Assembly (NCBI RefSeq): GCF_028769735.1 | Contig: NC_088173.1 | Coordinates: forward strand, 25,608,038 to 25,672,037 | DNA from: Zonotrichia leucophrys gambelii | Taxonomy: Eukaryota; Chordata; Aves; Passeriformes; Passerellidae | Length of the DNA stretch: 64,000 nucleotides | Direction of reading: 5' to 3' | Translations under genes and position numbers: made by a program | Shown: piece after piece, positions 30,701-45,700 of the stretch | How the letters are laid out: each line of letters starts with the position of its first letter | How positions within the stretch are numbered: the first letter of the stretch is position 1 | The notes under the pieces: generated by a model | What the model was told of the DNA's origin: nothing | Databases searched by the model: none | Seen by the model: the letters and a program-made list of their open reading frames with translations, nothing else

Positions 30701-33700
30701 TCATCAGACTTGCTGCACCACATCCCCAGCTGGCATAAAGTCTGTTTAGTTCTGTAACTTTGCCAGTTTACCCAACTTGCAGATTAAACTTGCTGGAGTG
30801 TCCATTTTGCTCAAGAAAACGTTCTTTGAAGCTGACCTTAATCCACTGCTATGGTATCTGAGTGAACAGGGAAACAATGTGATGCAAAGTCTTAATGAAG
30901 CAGGGGTTTTGAACTCTTTAAGAACTGCAGAATGTATCCATACAGCCATGATGGAACTACCCGGTACACCCACCTAAATGGGCTTTAAAATATTAAAGTG
31001 AAATAAGACTGATTTTCCTTTCTAACAATGCAGTGATTTGAAGCTTATGTAAGTGAGTCAGATAAAACAGAGGGGTATAACATAAATCAGGATAGCCTGA
31101 TGAATCTCTGCAGGGGGCTTTGAAGACACTGATTCCATTACAGCATGCTTAAGAATTTTTCTGAGCTGTTGTGGGAGATTTTTCTTCTTTCCTCTGCCCT
31201 TCCCTGCACTTGTCATAAGATTGAGATGCATGTCCCTGAGGACAGCACTTTGTGTTTCTTAGATTAACTCTGTTATGAACTTGTTTCTGCTCTGTACCTC
31301 CTGAACTCCATGAAGAAATCTCCTGTGCATTCAGTGGTGCAGCATTTGGGTGTGTGAGGCTGGTGCTGTGCTGCTTACAGATAGCACCTAAGGTCACTCT
31401 GTGTGTGTTTGCTTTGAGAATGTTAAGAGCACTTAGTGTACAGCCAGCTTATTTTCCCTTCTCTTCCCTTTTACGTTCATTAAAATATATAAATTAACAA
31501 AAGAGACACAGCTATGGGAACAATTATTTAGTTGAAAGAACAAGAGCTTAATTATTTTATCTAAAAATACATTCTTAATGTTTTCATCACACTCATGTCA
31601 CCCTTGGGCAAGTCTCTCCATGGAAAGATTCCCAATAAATGTGCAAGAGATGCAGAGAATTATTTATGTTGGCCCCAACAAATTGCATCAGTGCATTTCA
31701 CATTGCTAAGCTCACAAATTGTGTGATTATTGACAGTATTTTGAGTTACAAATAATTTTGGATTAATTTGTAATGCTAACATAGCTGAAGAAAAGAATCT
31801 GACAGTCTTAAAGAGCTAGAAAACCTTTCTTATGTTAAATATGTATGATCAGTGTCAACTTAATCACAAAAAACCCCAGCTGCTTCAAGTGAGACAGCCT
31901 CTGTAATCAGGAGTAGCAGGATCAGTCCCATAAATCTTTTGCTTGTAATTAAATTTTTAATTTTTCTAAAGGTTTCTTAGAGAAAATGGTAGATTATGAG
32001 AGTTAGTCAATTCTAAAATGCTGTTTGTTTTTCCTTTCCAAACAGGGCACACTACTGGGCCCAGCCTAAATAATGACAAGCTATATAAGTTTGCTTACTC
32101 AGCTGAAGTCTATGTTGATCAAGTGAAAGCATCCCTGCAGAAAAGTGCAGGATATCGGATTTCTTCTGGTGTGGATGTCAACCTCTTATGGAGAAATCCT
32201 GACAATGATGATGACCAGCTGGTCAAAATTACGGTAATTATTGCCTTCAGACAACTTAAAACATACCCAATCTTTTCTGCACTTATCTAGCTGCTGATCT
32301 AATCTCAGAGAACTCACTTTCAGAACACAAGCTAAACTTTTTATTCTCGAGTCTCGTCAACTAAACCCAGCTGCTTTGATGACCTAGTTCCTATAGATTT
32401 CACAAGTAACTATGTAACATCATAAGCCAGCACTTCAGAATGTCTCCTGTATTTAGAAATTGCTTCATACAGCACCTATAGCTTCAAGCAACTGGTGTGC
32501 AAGCCCTTACCTGAGGGGCAATATGTTGTCCTCAGTTGTAACTGTAAATATTTTTAAATAGAAACTGGGTTTGGTACTTAGCTCTCTGGTGACATTTTCT
32601 GGGACTTATTTCCCCAGTGGAGAGCACTGGCTTCTTCTGTAAACTTTGACATAGTAATCATGGAAGATTAATAATCAGAACCAGAAATGCAGAAAGAAAG
32701 AACATTGATTGTGTGATTTCGTCTATCTACTCTACTCCAGGCCAATTCTACACTGCTCTCTACATTAATTTTCTCTGCTTTTGCTTTGCTAGATGAAAGA
32801 TGTTCAGGTTGAAAATGTGAATGAGCGTCCAGCTGATAAAAACATCTTCAAAGGGAAAAGCACGGAGAAGATCATCGGCAAAGAGTATCTGGAGGCTTTG
32901 CAGAGGCCCATAATGGTTGAGCTAGTTCGTGGAAAAGTAAGAGCCTGTCTTTTAAAATTCAGTCCCTAAGGAAACATGACAGAAATCTTTTGTTATAGAC
33001 TTGAAGAATTTACCAGTTCACCATTCACTCAGTGTTTTTAATAAGCCATTGTGTCCTATCATTCTGTGCGCAATACAATAGTTGAGAACAGACTGTAATT
33101 TACCTTCTAGCCCAAGCCTAGAAGAACACCACACAATGGGGAAGTAAAGCACAGATTGTCCACAAAGATAGGTACACATGTATATGCAAAATTGCTGTGT
33201 GGGATTTGTGCTATTGACTTCAGCCAGGGAAGGATTTTGTCCAAGATCTGAAGGCAGAAAAGCAGATACAATTTGTCATGAGGGATGTTCTACTGAGTCT
33301 GTGAGGAACTCAGTAGAGTGTTAATCACTTTAAACCCTTATCAAGTATTTTACCAGGATTGCTTTTCCTAGCTCCTTGGTTTTCTTATTTACTTCTGTGT
33401 CACCTGCCAAGTTAATGAACTTGATGCTGAAAGAGCTACAGCCTTATATGTTTTTCCCCCACTGGGAGACAGTCTCCAAAGTGTCCCCCTTTCTCTAACA
33501 CACTTCCTCTGGGAAGGGAATTCAAGTACATCCATCCCACTCTCTTTTCCCCTACAGAGCTGCTTATGAGAGCTGCCCTTGTACTCAGCCTACTCTTGTG
33601 GCCAGGGAGTGGTGGGGCTCAAGCCATGGCTGCTTCTGCCTCCTGCCCCTGGTCCTTCACCCTCCTGTTGCTTGTGGCATTGGGCCAAGAGCCCCATTTT

Positions 33701-36700
33701 CCCCTCTGCAGCCCGGGCAATGCTCAGCAGGTGGGGCAGGAGGGGCTGTGAGAAAGGAGGAAGGTTGAAGGTCACACTCCCTTTTCCGTCTGCAGAGCGC
33801 AGTGAGAGCTGTGACACTCTATCCCGGCAGGATCTTTACCTCCTGCTGTAAATAGGCACTGAGCACATACCCTGGCTGCCAGCTCAGCCTGCTGAATTGC
33901 AGCTGCTGTCAGACCTGCTCAGTAACTTTCAGACTCAGCCTTGTCATCAGTTTTACACAACATAAAAAGAAACAGGACAGCGCTGGCTGTGAACTGCACA
34001 CATCCCTACATGAGAACAGAGGTACCAGAAGAACACAGAATGCATCTGCTCCTCATACATTGCACACTTTCATATGCTAAGGCTATGATGTAGTATTAAA
34101 AACTTGAGCTTTTTCTCAGGTGATAGGGTCTATATGCTCCTTTTATGATTTCTTTGTGGTATGACAATTTCAACCCTGGCACAGTAATTTCACTTTTCAG
34201 GGTTACCCCAAGATAACATACTGGTTGTACTTACAGTTCCAGATAAAGGGGCATTTCTAAAGCACCTTGAATGCAGAGTGGAGGTGCAAAGTCTTGTTAC
34301 CAGAGGAGAGGCTCAAGCACAATAGTTGACCCATGAAGTGCAAAGGTTGTGATATGTTTGACACGTCATTGAAGTCATTCTATCTGTGATTTATCTATGA
34401 TTCATCCTGAGTTTTTGTAACCTGTGATTAAAGTGCAACAGATATTATGCCCCTGTGGGGAGTGATTACCTGAGGATTATGCAGAAAAATGAGTCACCTG
34501 TGGAAGTATGAAAAGTTTCCCATTTTCCATCTAAATTCTCTCTAATTCCAGGAGGAGAGATGCTCACTGCACTGAAACTGTACTTAGGTTCAGCTGAAGG
34601 CCAAAATGTGTTTGTACAGTTATTGCCAGGCCCTGCAGCCTCCGCAGTTTGCTCAAAATAAGCAAATAACATCCAGATTCAAAGTAAAGGTTTTTCTAGA
34701 GTGGATCCTCACTATTCTTTTCTAATTTAACCAGATTTGTTACACACTTTTGAATGCTTACTATATGTTTGTTTTTTTGTTTTTTTTTTTCAATTCCTAC
34801 AGATCAAAACCTTCTACTCATATCAAAATGAACCTGGTTTTACTCAGAACATTAAGAGAGGTCTGGCTAGCCTTTTCCAGCTGCAGCTGCACTCTGGCTC
34901 TTCCCGTGAGGTATGGTGCTCTATCAGACAAGATTATCATCACATGAGGAACAGGCAGAGCCTGATCTCCTCTGGAAGGCAGACCTGTGGTTCCTGCTGA
35001 CTTCAGAAAGAGTGAACTGTGATAGAAATCAGTCCTTTGATAACGTTTGAGATTAGGGCCTTAAGGACAGTCTTCTGCATATTTGGTGGCACCAATCAAA
35101 TCACTGCAATTAGCATAAAGAAGTAGTGCAATCCATTTGATTTAAAATGCCTTTATAAATCTAGCACAATTTGGTAATAAACCACTTTAAACCAGGTCAC
35201 TATAAAAGTGATTATACTGCTCTTTAAAGTTGGCTGATTCCTAAATTCAATTTAGTGGAATCCCATTCTAAATCCAAGTACCCACACGAAGTCAGCACTG
35301 ATTTAGCTGCATCCATTCAAGTTGCCTTCCATTGTTATATTTCTAAACCTGTCCCCTTAAACAAAGCTCAAATTTAACTCAAACTTGTGAGTATAGTGTA
35401 AGCTGCCTGGTATTTCCTAATTATTTGGTTTAAACAGCCATTGTTATTTTTCTTCCTAGCCATCTAATGAGCAGTACCCCTGCCAATCCAAAGCAGATAG
35501 TTAGAACTACTGACATCCTCAAAACTGTTAAATAAACCCAAGCAGTACAGCATCTCAGGTACAGGATTCCAGCAGTAGAGAAAATGCTTCATCTTTGGAA
35601 GGTGTTGGGGGGGTCCCAACACCTTCCAAAGATAAATTCAAGAAATTGTCCTAATCTAACTCTCTTTTCCAAGGTGGACATTTCTGGGAAATGTGATACT
35701 ACTTACCATGTGCGGCAAGATCAAGTGACTAAAATAAAAGACCTGGACTCCTGTGAAATAGAAAAGAAAGGATTTACCAGCCACAACAAGGTATGATTTC
35801 TTTAACAAAATAAAATCTATTCTTCCTATTTAAAATATATTCTTAGCAGCCACTACTCATCTTCTCAGAAGTCCTTCTAGCATTAGAGGAAACAAATTCT
35901 GTATGTAAATTTTGTAGTTTTACTAGCCCAAATGTCACATGTAGTTCCCATGGAGAGAACAGGGAATGGATTCTCCTGTAGTGCAAACCACTTTGGCTCA
36001 GCTGATACAGATACAGTCATAGTGATAATAGTAAGTTTTTCCCCATCTGCTGTAAATGCTAGGCAAGATGCTGACTCCTGAAAGGAGCCTGGTTAGGCTT
36101 GCCTGGAAGGTCAGAGGCTTCCCTCATGCACAGGTGTAATACAGGAGATGTGCCATAGGGGTAAATGAAGCCCTACTACAGCCCTAGTGGTCCTCCACTG
36201 TTAGTAAATGGCTTTCCAAGTAGTCACTGCTGAGGACAGGCTGGACACCTGCTGGAGGCACTGGGATTCTCCACATCAGAAACTGACCTTTCTCATCTCA
36301 GAGAAGTACAAAGACACCACACACTCTCTTAATAACTGCCTTAACATTATGACTGGGTTGCCCATTTTCACACTTCAAAGACATCATCTTGTTTACAAAA
36401 CAAGAAGCAAAGACAGCCTCCTTGTTTGATCTGTGAACATGACAATCTGTTCATTGGTCTGTTTGATTGTGAACATGACAATCTTATTTACAAGACATTT
36501 CTCTGGAAAAGATTCTTATCTTATTTAAAGCATATCTTAAACTAAATGTCGTACTGGGTATTTTCTCAGTTGCAGCCTGCTCCTACTGTCCTGGTACTCT
36601 GGTACATACTAAATTTGAAGCACATGGTGTAGAAGTGAGTGGCTACTTACTGCAGAGGGAATAATTGAAAACCTGGTTCATAGGCTTGAGATGCCTGCCT

Positions 36701-39700
36701 ATATGCACCTTCCTCATATGGCTCTGCTTCATTCCAAGTCTTGCCTTCATTTGGAACAGTGAGCTCTTTTCCTATGTTGTTTGTTGAATAACCCGCTTTC
36801 TGTTTTATTTTTTAATTATTTTCAGATCTTGGATATCAGTACAAAAGCCACATCTGCTACAGTTTATGTGCTGGAAGACAGTTTCATTAAATCCATTAAG
36901 GCAGAAGAAAATTTTGTTTTCGCCCTGAATTACCGACGAAAAACAGGTGCCAAAATAGTTTCAAAGTAAGTTGGGCAATTGGGCTGTCATTGATGGTGGA
37001 GGACTAGTGCTTCAAGTTAGGTTACATGTGTAGGTTTTATAGAATTAAGATCTAAGGCTGTGAACTCTCCAGGATTTAGGTCTCTTTTTTATCCATATAC
37101 AGGTCCAACTGTGCCAGGTACCAGGTCCAACTTTGATTAAGGGTTCTACCACACCACAAATAATAAATAATGGCTTTTATAAGAAGTTAACAGGCAACAG
37201 CAGGAATTGGCCATACCCTCTTAATCTGCCCCTTAGTGCTATAGGTTTTCTGTCGTCTCATTTCTCAAGAAATACTTCTGATGGATTTCCATTTCTAGCA
37301 TATGAAAGTTTGGAAGCATAGAAAATAAAATCTACTGCATAGAAAGGAAACAACAGTGAAACCTAGATCTGTGTTAGACTCCAGACTCCAAAGCACTGAA
37401 AATGTGGAGATACTCGTAAAAGATAAATAATTCAGGCAACTCGGTAATAATAGATATTTAAAAGAAAAAGTACATTCAAAAATTTCATTTTCTAGATCTT
37501 TTAAGAACAAATATATGAAACATTTCAGAATGTATGTGAATACTGAAGGCTGTTTATCAAATATAACAAATCTGTGCTTTAGAAAGTCTCTCACACAGGT
37601 AATTTATTGCACATAACTCTAGCAGTAATTTTGCTGGTATCAATTACTTCTGTTACCTTAAAAGCCCCACAGACTTGCCATGTTCTGAACATTTTAAAAT
37701 AAGAATTCAGTCAGTCTGCATTCTACATTTTTTAGTCTGTGGAGGGGTTTTTTGTTTCCCCTTGGTGTGATTTCTGCATCTGTGTGCTGATGGTTGGGCT
37801 CTGATGGTGTCCTCACTGTGTGGATGTGCAGGCAGAGGCTGGAGCTGAAGTCAGTCCAAGCTGGGACGGGACTGATCGCTGCAAAGCAAGTCGCTGGTGT
37901 GATCAAGACCTTGGACCCCAATTATGTTGCCATTGCCCTGGAAGCAGAGCCAGTGAAATCCGAATGCAAAAAGTGCCCTTCAGTAAGTAAACACAGGTTC
38001 ATTGGACATCACGTTGCTTAGCTGAGCAGGACAAGTGTGAAAGCAAATTTTCTGTCCAAGCAAGAACTAGGACAGGTCCAGCAGAGCAATATAAAATGCA
38101 CCCTGGAGTAGGGAGTACAGAAGTGTTGCAATGGTGCTCACCCCACAAGAGTGTCGTAAGATCTACCACTAAAAGTTCCAACACTTTTGCTCTCTTTTAA
38201 AGACTGCAATATTTCTCCAGATCACTAGAAAATACAGCACCCTGTTGTTTTATCTCACCTTGCCAGCCTTTAGCTGGGTGCACCTTATTTCCTCTGGGTG
38301 AAAATTAATTTTAAGATTGCTGACTGGTGTTTATAAACAGTTTTATCATGGAGGAGCTGATCTGTTCCTAGGATTCAAGTTCTTTAGCCATTCCTCAGGC
38401 AGGCTAAGCATTTGTTGGTGGTATATTTAATGTCTTCTTACTACCTGACCCCGAGGAAGTCTTTTGTTTTAAGGATTTTATAGGTATTTTGCAAGTATAA
38501 AATGGGGCTTTAGTATTCTTGGGGAGTCCAATAATGTTCTCATTTTTCCCTGGGAAAAACATTGCCTTGTTTTTTTTATATTTAAGACATCTGAAGGCTA
38601 AGAGCATGACAGTGTAAATGCATCATCTTTTGTTTTACTAATGATGTTCATCATAAGCTAAATAGATTACTACAGTGATTTTTAGCAAACAGTATTAATG
38701 CTATTACCATTGAGGAATGAATGGGAACATTAAGAATCATTATTCTCTAGTGTTGATAAGCAAGATATAGTTTCTATTCAGCACACCGAATTTTAGTCCT
38801 CCCAAGATACTCCTTATGAGCACAAATATGTTCCTGTATTGGAACTTTTGCTTTTTATTATTATTTGGAAGTAGCATTACACTGTAATAATTTTTACATT
38901 ACACTGTAATATCTAATGCTTGTTGAGCCACAGGGAAGACCAAAAACACATATTTGGACAATATGGAAATGATGCTGCCTGTGTGCTAGGGCAGTTCTAA
39001 CAGGGAATATCAAGGCATCTTAAACAGAGTAGGGACAGATGGTTTTTCCTTGATTCTGCCTGTCGGGGTTTGTGCTGACCAATTTGTCACTTGGGACTGA
39101 GCTTGTCATAACTGTTATAATTTTCAGACCAAGATAACAAACACAGGGTATAATTCCAGAGCACTGCCTGGGGACTGACCTATGTCATTATAAACCTAAT
39201 GGCATGGGGAGAATGAAGTTCTGCTTTCTCACTGTATTTTTCAGTAACTGCTATGAAAAGATGGGCTCTATAAACAGAACACTGTATCCAAAGCAGCAAC
39301 ATAGCATATGCTACTTATATTTCATGGTATACATTAATGCCCTGCTGACATGCTATGCCTTAGGGTTTTACATTCTCAAAGCCCTTTTTAAATTGTAACA
39401 GGTCTTATCTCTATCTTTATGAATTTGATAAAATAATCATTACTACCCTCATTTCCCAGATGGCAGCACTAGCTTCTCTGAGGTTATGGCAAATGTTTGC
39501 ACTTAAAATCAGGTCTAGATTTCTATGTTAAGACAAAATAAAGCATGCTCTTTTCAGAGGAGCTCATGTATGTTACACTCTTTTATGCTCATGGTTCCTA
39601 TGGGGAAGGATTCTTGCCCCTTCTGAAGGTGAGATGGGTTTGTTCTGTCTTGTGCAGCCACCCTTTGTACATTGGTAAGCAGCTGTCATACACAGACATT

Positions 39701-42700
39701 CAAAACCGACTCCTGCTCAGTTTAGAATCTCTTGGTTTGGTTGGAGTTTTCCTGGAGTGCCCCCAAGACCTCTGTTCTGATCTCTCTGTCAGAGAAACAC
39801 AGGTCTGTGTCCACACTGAATTGCCATGTGGAAGTGTGTGCATCTTGTGCCTGAATGTTTGGGTTTTTAAATCCAAACTGCCTGACATTCACATCAGGAG
39901 AATGAGGGCCCTCAGAAAAGTCACCTGTGAATGGTGTTCTTAATGCCATGGTCACTGCAGGAGATGGCAGCTGCTCCTGAGCACCCACCAAAGGAAGGAT
40001 TGGTCTCCACTCTCTTTTTCTTGAGATAGCTCCAGCTTGCATCTCCCACCTTGCTTGTCTCTAGGGTATGGGCCAAACTGCCTAAGAGCAGCCCACACAG
40101 CTGGGCTCTGCACAGGAGAAAATGTAGGAGTAATGAGGTTAGAGGGTTTTTTTTGCTAGACTGTGGTGCAACTTCAACAGGGGGAATAAAAAGTGACCTA
40201 TATATTTATCCAATTTCAGTTAATAATAGCAACACTGACCTTGGTGCTAAGCACTAATTACCAGTTGAGGTTAAAAGACCCATCTGTGCCTCAGAACATG
40301 AGCTCCTCCCAGCTGGTCATTAATCCTCAGGAAATATCCTATGTCTCAATCATTGTTGCCTAATTATTGTTTGTTACAGTCAATAGAAGTTGCACTCTGT
40401 ACTGATGAATGATACTTCTAATTGCCAGCAGGTTCAAGTGCTATTGCCCAACACAAAATCCACAGAGGGGAACTATTTTAGTGAAGGTCAGATGGGTGCT
40501 ACTTTTATTTCCCACTCAGGAAAACTGCAGTAAAGACTGTTGCAAAGAACAGCTGAGTTTTCACCAAGGAATGTTCTCGATAACTTGAGATAACAGAGGC
40601 AAAGGCAAGGGAGAGAAGAAAGGTCAAAATACTGGCACCAGTTTCTTATGGGAGTGTATCTGGAAGGACAGATATGGGTGCTTTGCTACCATGTTGGCTT
40701 GTTCAGGTAAAAAATGTGATGTGGGAATAAATACAGCAGCCATCATCCTACCTTTTATTTTGTACAATAGCTACAAATCCCTTTTTATGAAAGTTTATGA
40801 AAAAAAATGGGAATAACTTCTTGGATATTTAATCTTGTTCTGTACTAACCCAAAATTACCATCTTCTCAAAAAACATGATTAATTAGTGGATTGGGGATT
40901 GTGCATCTCCCCTTTTTTTTTTTTAAGTCTACTTAGGAAAAAATGGGAACATAAGGTAAACACAATATTCACCAGAAAGCGCAGTAAATTTGCAAGAGAA
41001 GAGATTTCCCTTTATTCCAGTTACAGTATAAATAAATTTTATTGTTCCAAAAGAGATTGCAGTGAAGGTCATGTACAACATCAGGAAAATAATAAAGAGT
41101 TGGAAGAGAGACAGCTATAGAAAGATTTCTAAGATATTTGTGCTGGGATATCATAAGTTACTTAATACTGAGCTAAAGGATCATAGGTCTGTTGGATTGC
41201 AGCTACTTTGAGCAACAGCATTTGCTCAAAGTAGCTGAAATCATATCAGCATTTATTTAGTTAGATTTTCAGAACTGAAGCTATAATCTGAGAGATTTCA
41301 CAAAATATGAATTGTTTTGCAGCTTTCTGAGCACTGGAAGAACATCAGAGAACAAATGCATCCTGACAAACTTTCCAAACCTGATGCAGCAAAAAGCTTT
41401 TTGTCCTTCATTCAGAACATCAGGAAAGCTACGAAGGAGGAGATACTGAAAATTATTAAAAGTGAAAATAAAGAGCTTCTGTAAGTTACCATGAACAAGC
41501 TAAATTACTGAAAAATGCACAAGGGCAAATTGCATACAAAGAGATTGAGTTCTGCTGGTGATGTCCTAGCAATGCAAACCCAGTGTTCAGTACTGTCTAC
41601 AGGAAAAGGATTTTTTTAAAAGTTATGTTTGTTCTTGTAATATAATAAATTTTCAGCCACCAGGGTTGTATCTGCAGTGCAAGGCCAACATAGTTTGTCG
41701 TTTAGCCAAAGGTTCTCAAACCAAATGGTTGTTCTGAAACACCTTATAACTTGTTCTTGACTTCCCACTGGTTTCCTTCAATAGGAAATACAACAAAGAA
41801 GTATTCCCAGGCAACATTGATGCCTGGGAATTGTCCAAGTATTAGAGTTTGGTTGTGAACAGCATGCACACTGAAACTTGAGAGTTGAAAAGCGTTTCTG
41901 AGTCATATGGTTGGGATCTTTCAAATAAATTATAGCAATGGAGATAAACCTGAGAGTCACTTAGGAAGCATAGAAGCCTTTTCTCTATGTTTCATTGTGC
42001 ATGCAGTACTAAAACACTTCTTTAAAACTACAGCCTTTTCCTGTAAACTTTAATACACTTGTGATGGTTGGGTTTTTAAACTTATTTTGGTCCCTTATTT
42101 GCATAAATTAAAATACTATCCATGGATATGAATCTGTGTACCATTTTGAGGTGAAAGTTCAGGGACACTTTTTCCAACAAGAGTAAAAGATTCTCCTACT
42201 TGCAATGAAGAGCTGTTTCAGTACATAAGCTTCTTTCTCTCAATATGCAGCCAAGTCTTTTCAGTATTGACTGGCTCATTGCAAGGATGTGTTCATTTAA
42301 TTTGCACTTCTTTGTAGTCCACAGGTAGTGGATGCTGTAACCTCAGCTCAGACCCCAGAATCACTGGAGGCCATGCTGGAGTTTCTTGACTTTAAGGATG
42401 CAAGCACTTTTATCCTGCAGGAGCGGTTCCTGTATGCCTGTGGATTTGCTTCTCACCCCAGTGAAACGCTCCTGAAATCATTAACTGTAAGTCCAACGAC
42501 AAAACAAACACAACAGAGCTAATATTCTTATGCCTTGTCCCAGCCAAAGGGGAAGAGAAGAAGAAACAACTGTTGCTGTTTCTAATTTTCCTTTCTTTAT
42601 GCCTTCCAAGGTTTCCTATAAGTGTGCTATTAACACAGAGCCTGCAAGCAACAAATATTCCTATGTCCAGACTGAAAGTCTAGTTACTTTGTAAAATATT

Positions 42701-45700
42701 ACCAAAATCCATTACTTGAAAAAGAAACATAATACTGAATGTTAAGAAAATAATTTGAGGATTGTTTGATTGTTGCATTATGAAAGTTCTGTAATCAGAA
42801 CTGTAAATCCCCCCTTTTTTTCCCGAATGAATCTACTTGAGACACTGAATGTAACTGAAGGTGAAAATGGCACTGAGTTATTATATGTAATATATATGTA
42901 ATGATAGAGCTGTGCTGTGCTTAGCCTGAGCCCAGGCCATTGTGGTAATCACTGCCCTTGCACTGCATGATTTTTCACAGAAAATGAGGGAACCTGTCAA
43001 ACCCACAGCAGTGTGGTTTGTCACGTTTACTCTGAGACACTAAACAGCTTTGCTTTTGCATGACAGGAGAAGTTCAAGGGGGATGTCGCCAGTCAAGAAA
43101 TCAGAGAAACTCTTGTCATTGTCATGGGAGCGCTCATTAGAAAGCTGTGTGACAGGGACGGCTGCAAGCTGCCAGTGAGTATCTGATGGTCACTGCTGCC
43201 CAGATTCTGGTCTGCAACACACAGCACCGATCCCTGGTGACATTACTGGGGGAGCATGACAGACATGGGAAGCAGATTCTCCCACTTAAAATAAGTCCAT
43301 GAACTCCTATATTTGATAGAGGATTGTATTTTTTTTAACAATGACCTATACTTTTGTCAGATTTAGGCTTTAATCTTGTCTCTTCCCATTTCTGTGGCTG
43401 AACCTGTCAGCAGAAGCAGTGCTTGTGCTGTCTTGTCCAAAAGCTTTGCATATCCTCAGAGAAACACTGGCCAACTCAGGGTCTGTTTATTATTTGCAAT
43501 CATCTTAGGTTATTTCACCTCTGTAAAGAAAATTCATTGATTCAAATATTCAACTGTGCCCTGAACATGCATAGAAGGAGGAAGACTTTTACTCTGAGCA
43601 TGAACTGAGTAGATGCTGGTGTTAGAGGATGAGAATGATCAGACAAGGCTGCTGGATCTGTGTTGTTCAGCACTGCAGCACACCACTGAAAACTTACAAA
43701 GCCCTTTTAATTACCTGAACAGGCCCTTTTAATCTCCCTTGTTAATTGCCCAGTAGTTTTATAATATCATGTTCTGAGGCACTGAAGAACACTTCCCTTG
43801 CCTTTTTTTGTGGGAACTTGTTGGCCCCACAAGGAGGACCTGTGAAGTCCCTGAATCAGGTCAGGAGCAGCTGGCAAGTGATAAAACTCTGGATCAGGTG
43901 TCACTGTGGCTGCAGTCACTTTGGTTATGCTTGAAGGAAGCCATCAATGTACAAATGAAACCTTTGCTACCCCTGTGCCACAAAACATGCCAGAACCCAG
44001 CCCTGCCCCTTCTGCTCCTGCAAGGGGAAAAAGGGGGGTTTATGATCACCATTGAATGTGCTGTTGATTTTCCTAGGCTGTTGCGGAAGCCAAAAGGTTG
44101 ATTCTGAATAGGCTGGAGAAGGCCAGCAAAGATGACAACGTGCAGATGTACCTGCTGGCACTGAAGAACGCACTCCTTCCCGAAGCAATTCCAGTGCTCC
44201 TGAAGTATGCCGAGTCAGGAGAAGGGCCAATCAGCAGCCTTGCTGCCACTGCCTTGCAGAGATACGATCCTTCTTTTCTCACCAAAGAGGTAAGAAAATA
44301 TACTGCCCAAGAAAAGAAGCGCAGGAGACTGTATTAAAAATAAAGAGTAAATTCACAGAATTCATTTCTTGTCATCACCGACATGGACAGTGAGGTTGAG
44401 TCCAATCTCAGTAAGTTTGCTGATGGCACCAAGCTGTGTGGTGCAGTCAACATGCTGAAGGCAAGGAATGGACTGGTGGACTCGTGCTAGCCAGCCCTTG
44501 GCTCCAGGGTCACACACAGCCACCAAAGGCTGCCTGCAGTCTGCGGGGAGAACCGGGCTCTGCTCGCCAGAGGGAGCACTTGGGCATCTGTGCAGCTCTG
44601 TTCTTCCTTGTGTTTTCACACAGGGAGAGCACACAAAGTAAGAGAAGGGTAAAATAGCTGCATTTTACCCTGCAGCCTCTAAAAATAGGAAAAGACATAG
44701 AAAACAGTGGGACAAGAGGTCCTTCCTCTGCTGCATTACCTTGTATTCCATTTCATACCTGCTGGCCATCAGGATTGAGGCTGTCCGGGTGCTGCTCTGC
44801 AATGAGCATATAGGAGGCCATTCAGTGGGACTACATGGCTTTCCACAAATTCCCATGTGACAAAGATGTGTCACAATCTTCTCAGGGACACGCCACCACA
44901 GGCACTATCTAGAAAATTAAAATAACAATATTCTTGGTTTTTAAAGTACATGTTTCCTTAACAGTCAAGAAAATCTCTGTCTTACCACTGCCGTATTTGT
45001 TCTTAGTGCTGCTACTTATTTACAGCCCTGCTTTAAAACCAGTGTGTAAGGCTGTATTTGGTCTGTGGCTCAGAGAACATAACAGATGTCCCACTTGTCC
45101 TTGTGGTCACTGAGCTATACATGTCTCAACATTCCAAAAGGACCATGAAAAACATGATGCTGAAAATATATCCTTATGTATTAGCCTTAGCTATGGAGCT
45201 AACTAATCTAACTTAAGCTGATATTATAAACGACATTCCAACCTGTACTTTGCCCAGTCATCTGCATGAACACTGAGTGAATAATGTGTTTCCTGACCAG
45301 GTGAAGGAAACAATGAACAGGATATACCACCAGACTCGCAAAATCCACGAAAAGACAGTGAGAACCACAGCAGCTGCCATCCTCTTAAACAGTAACCCAT
45401 CCTACATGGAAGTGAAAAACATCCTGCTCTCCATTGGGGAACTGCCTATGGAGATGAACAAGTACATGCTGTCCATGATCCAAGATATACTGCGCTTTGA
45501 AATGCCTTCCAGGTACATTAAGTTCAGTGTAAATAAATACAGCCCTTCCTTACAGAGAACACACAGGTTCTCATGAATTACTAAAACTTAAGGAGAGTAT
45601 AAAGGAATATCTTATTTTTATGTCCCTTGTATTGTTATTTCAAAATAACTCCCTTAATTTCAATGTCATTATTTTAATAGCTATTCACATTTTCACAGGT

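Noticed and set aside
33566..33851. GC-rich frame with a signal-peptide-like start in MTTP intron 3
   Set aside because: Overlapping frames on both strands are open, there are no conserved motifs, and it lies within a well-defined intron.
39545..39943. 132-codon plus-strand frame in MTTP intron 7
   Set aside because: No domain, no codon bias, no flanking poly(A) or retrocopy marks, and no likeness I recognise.
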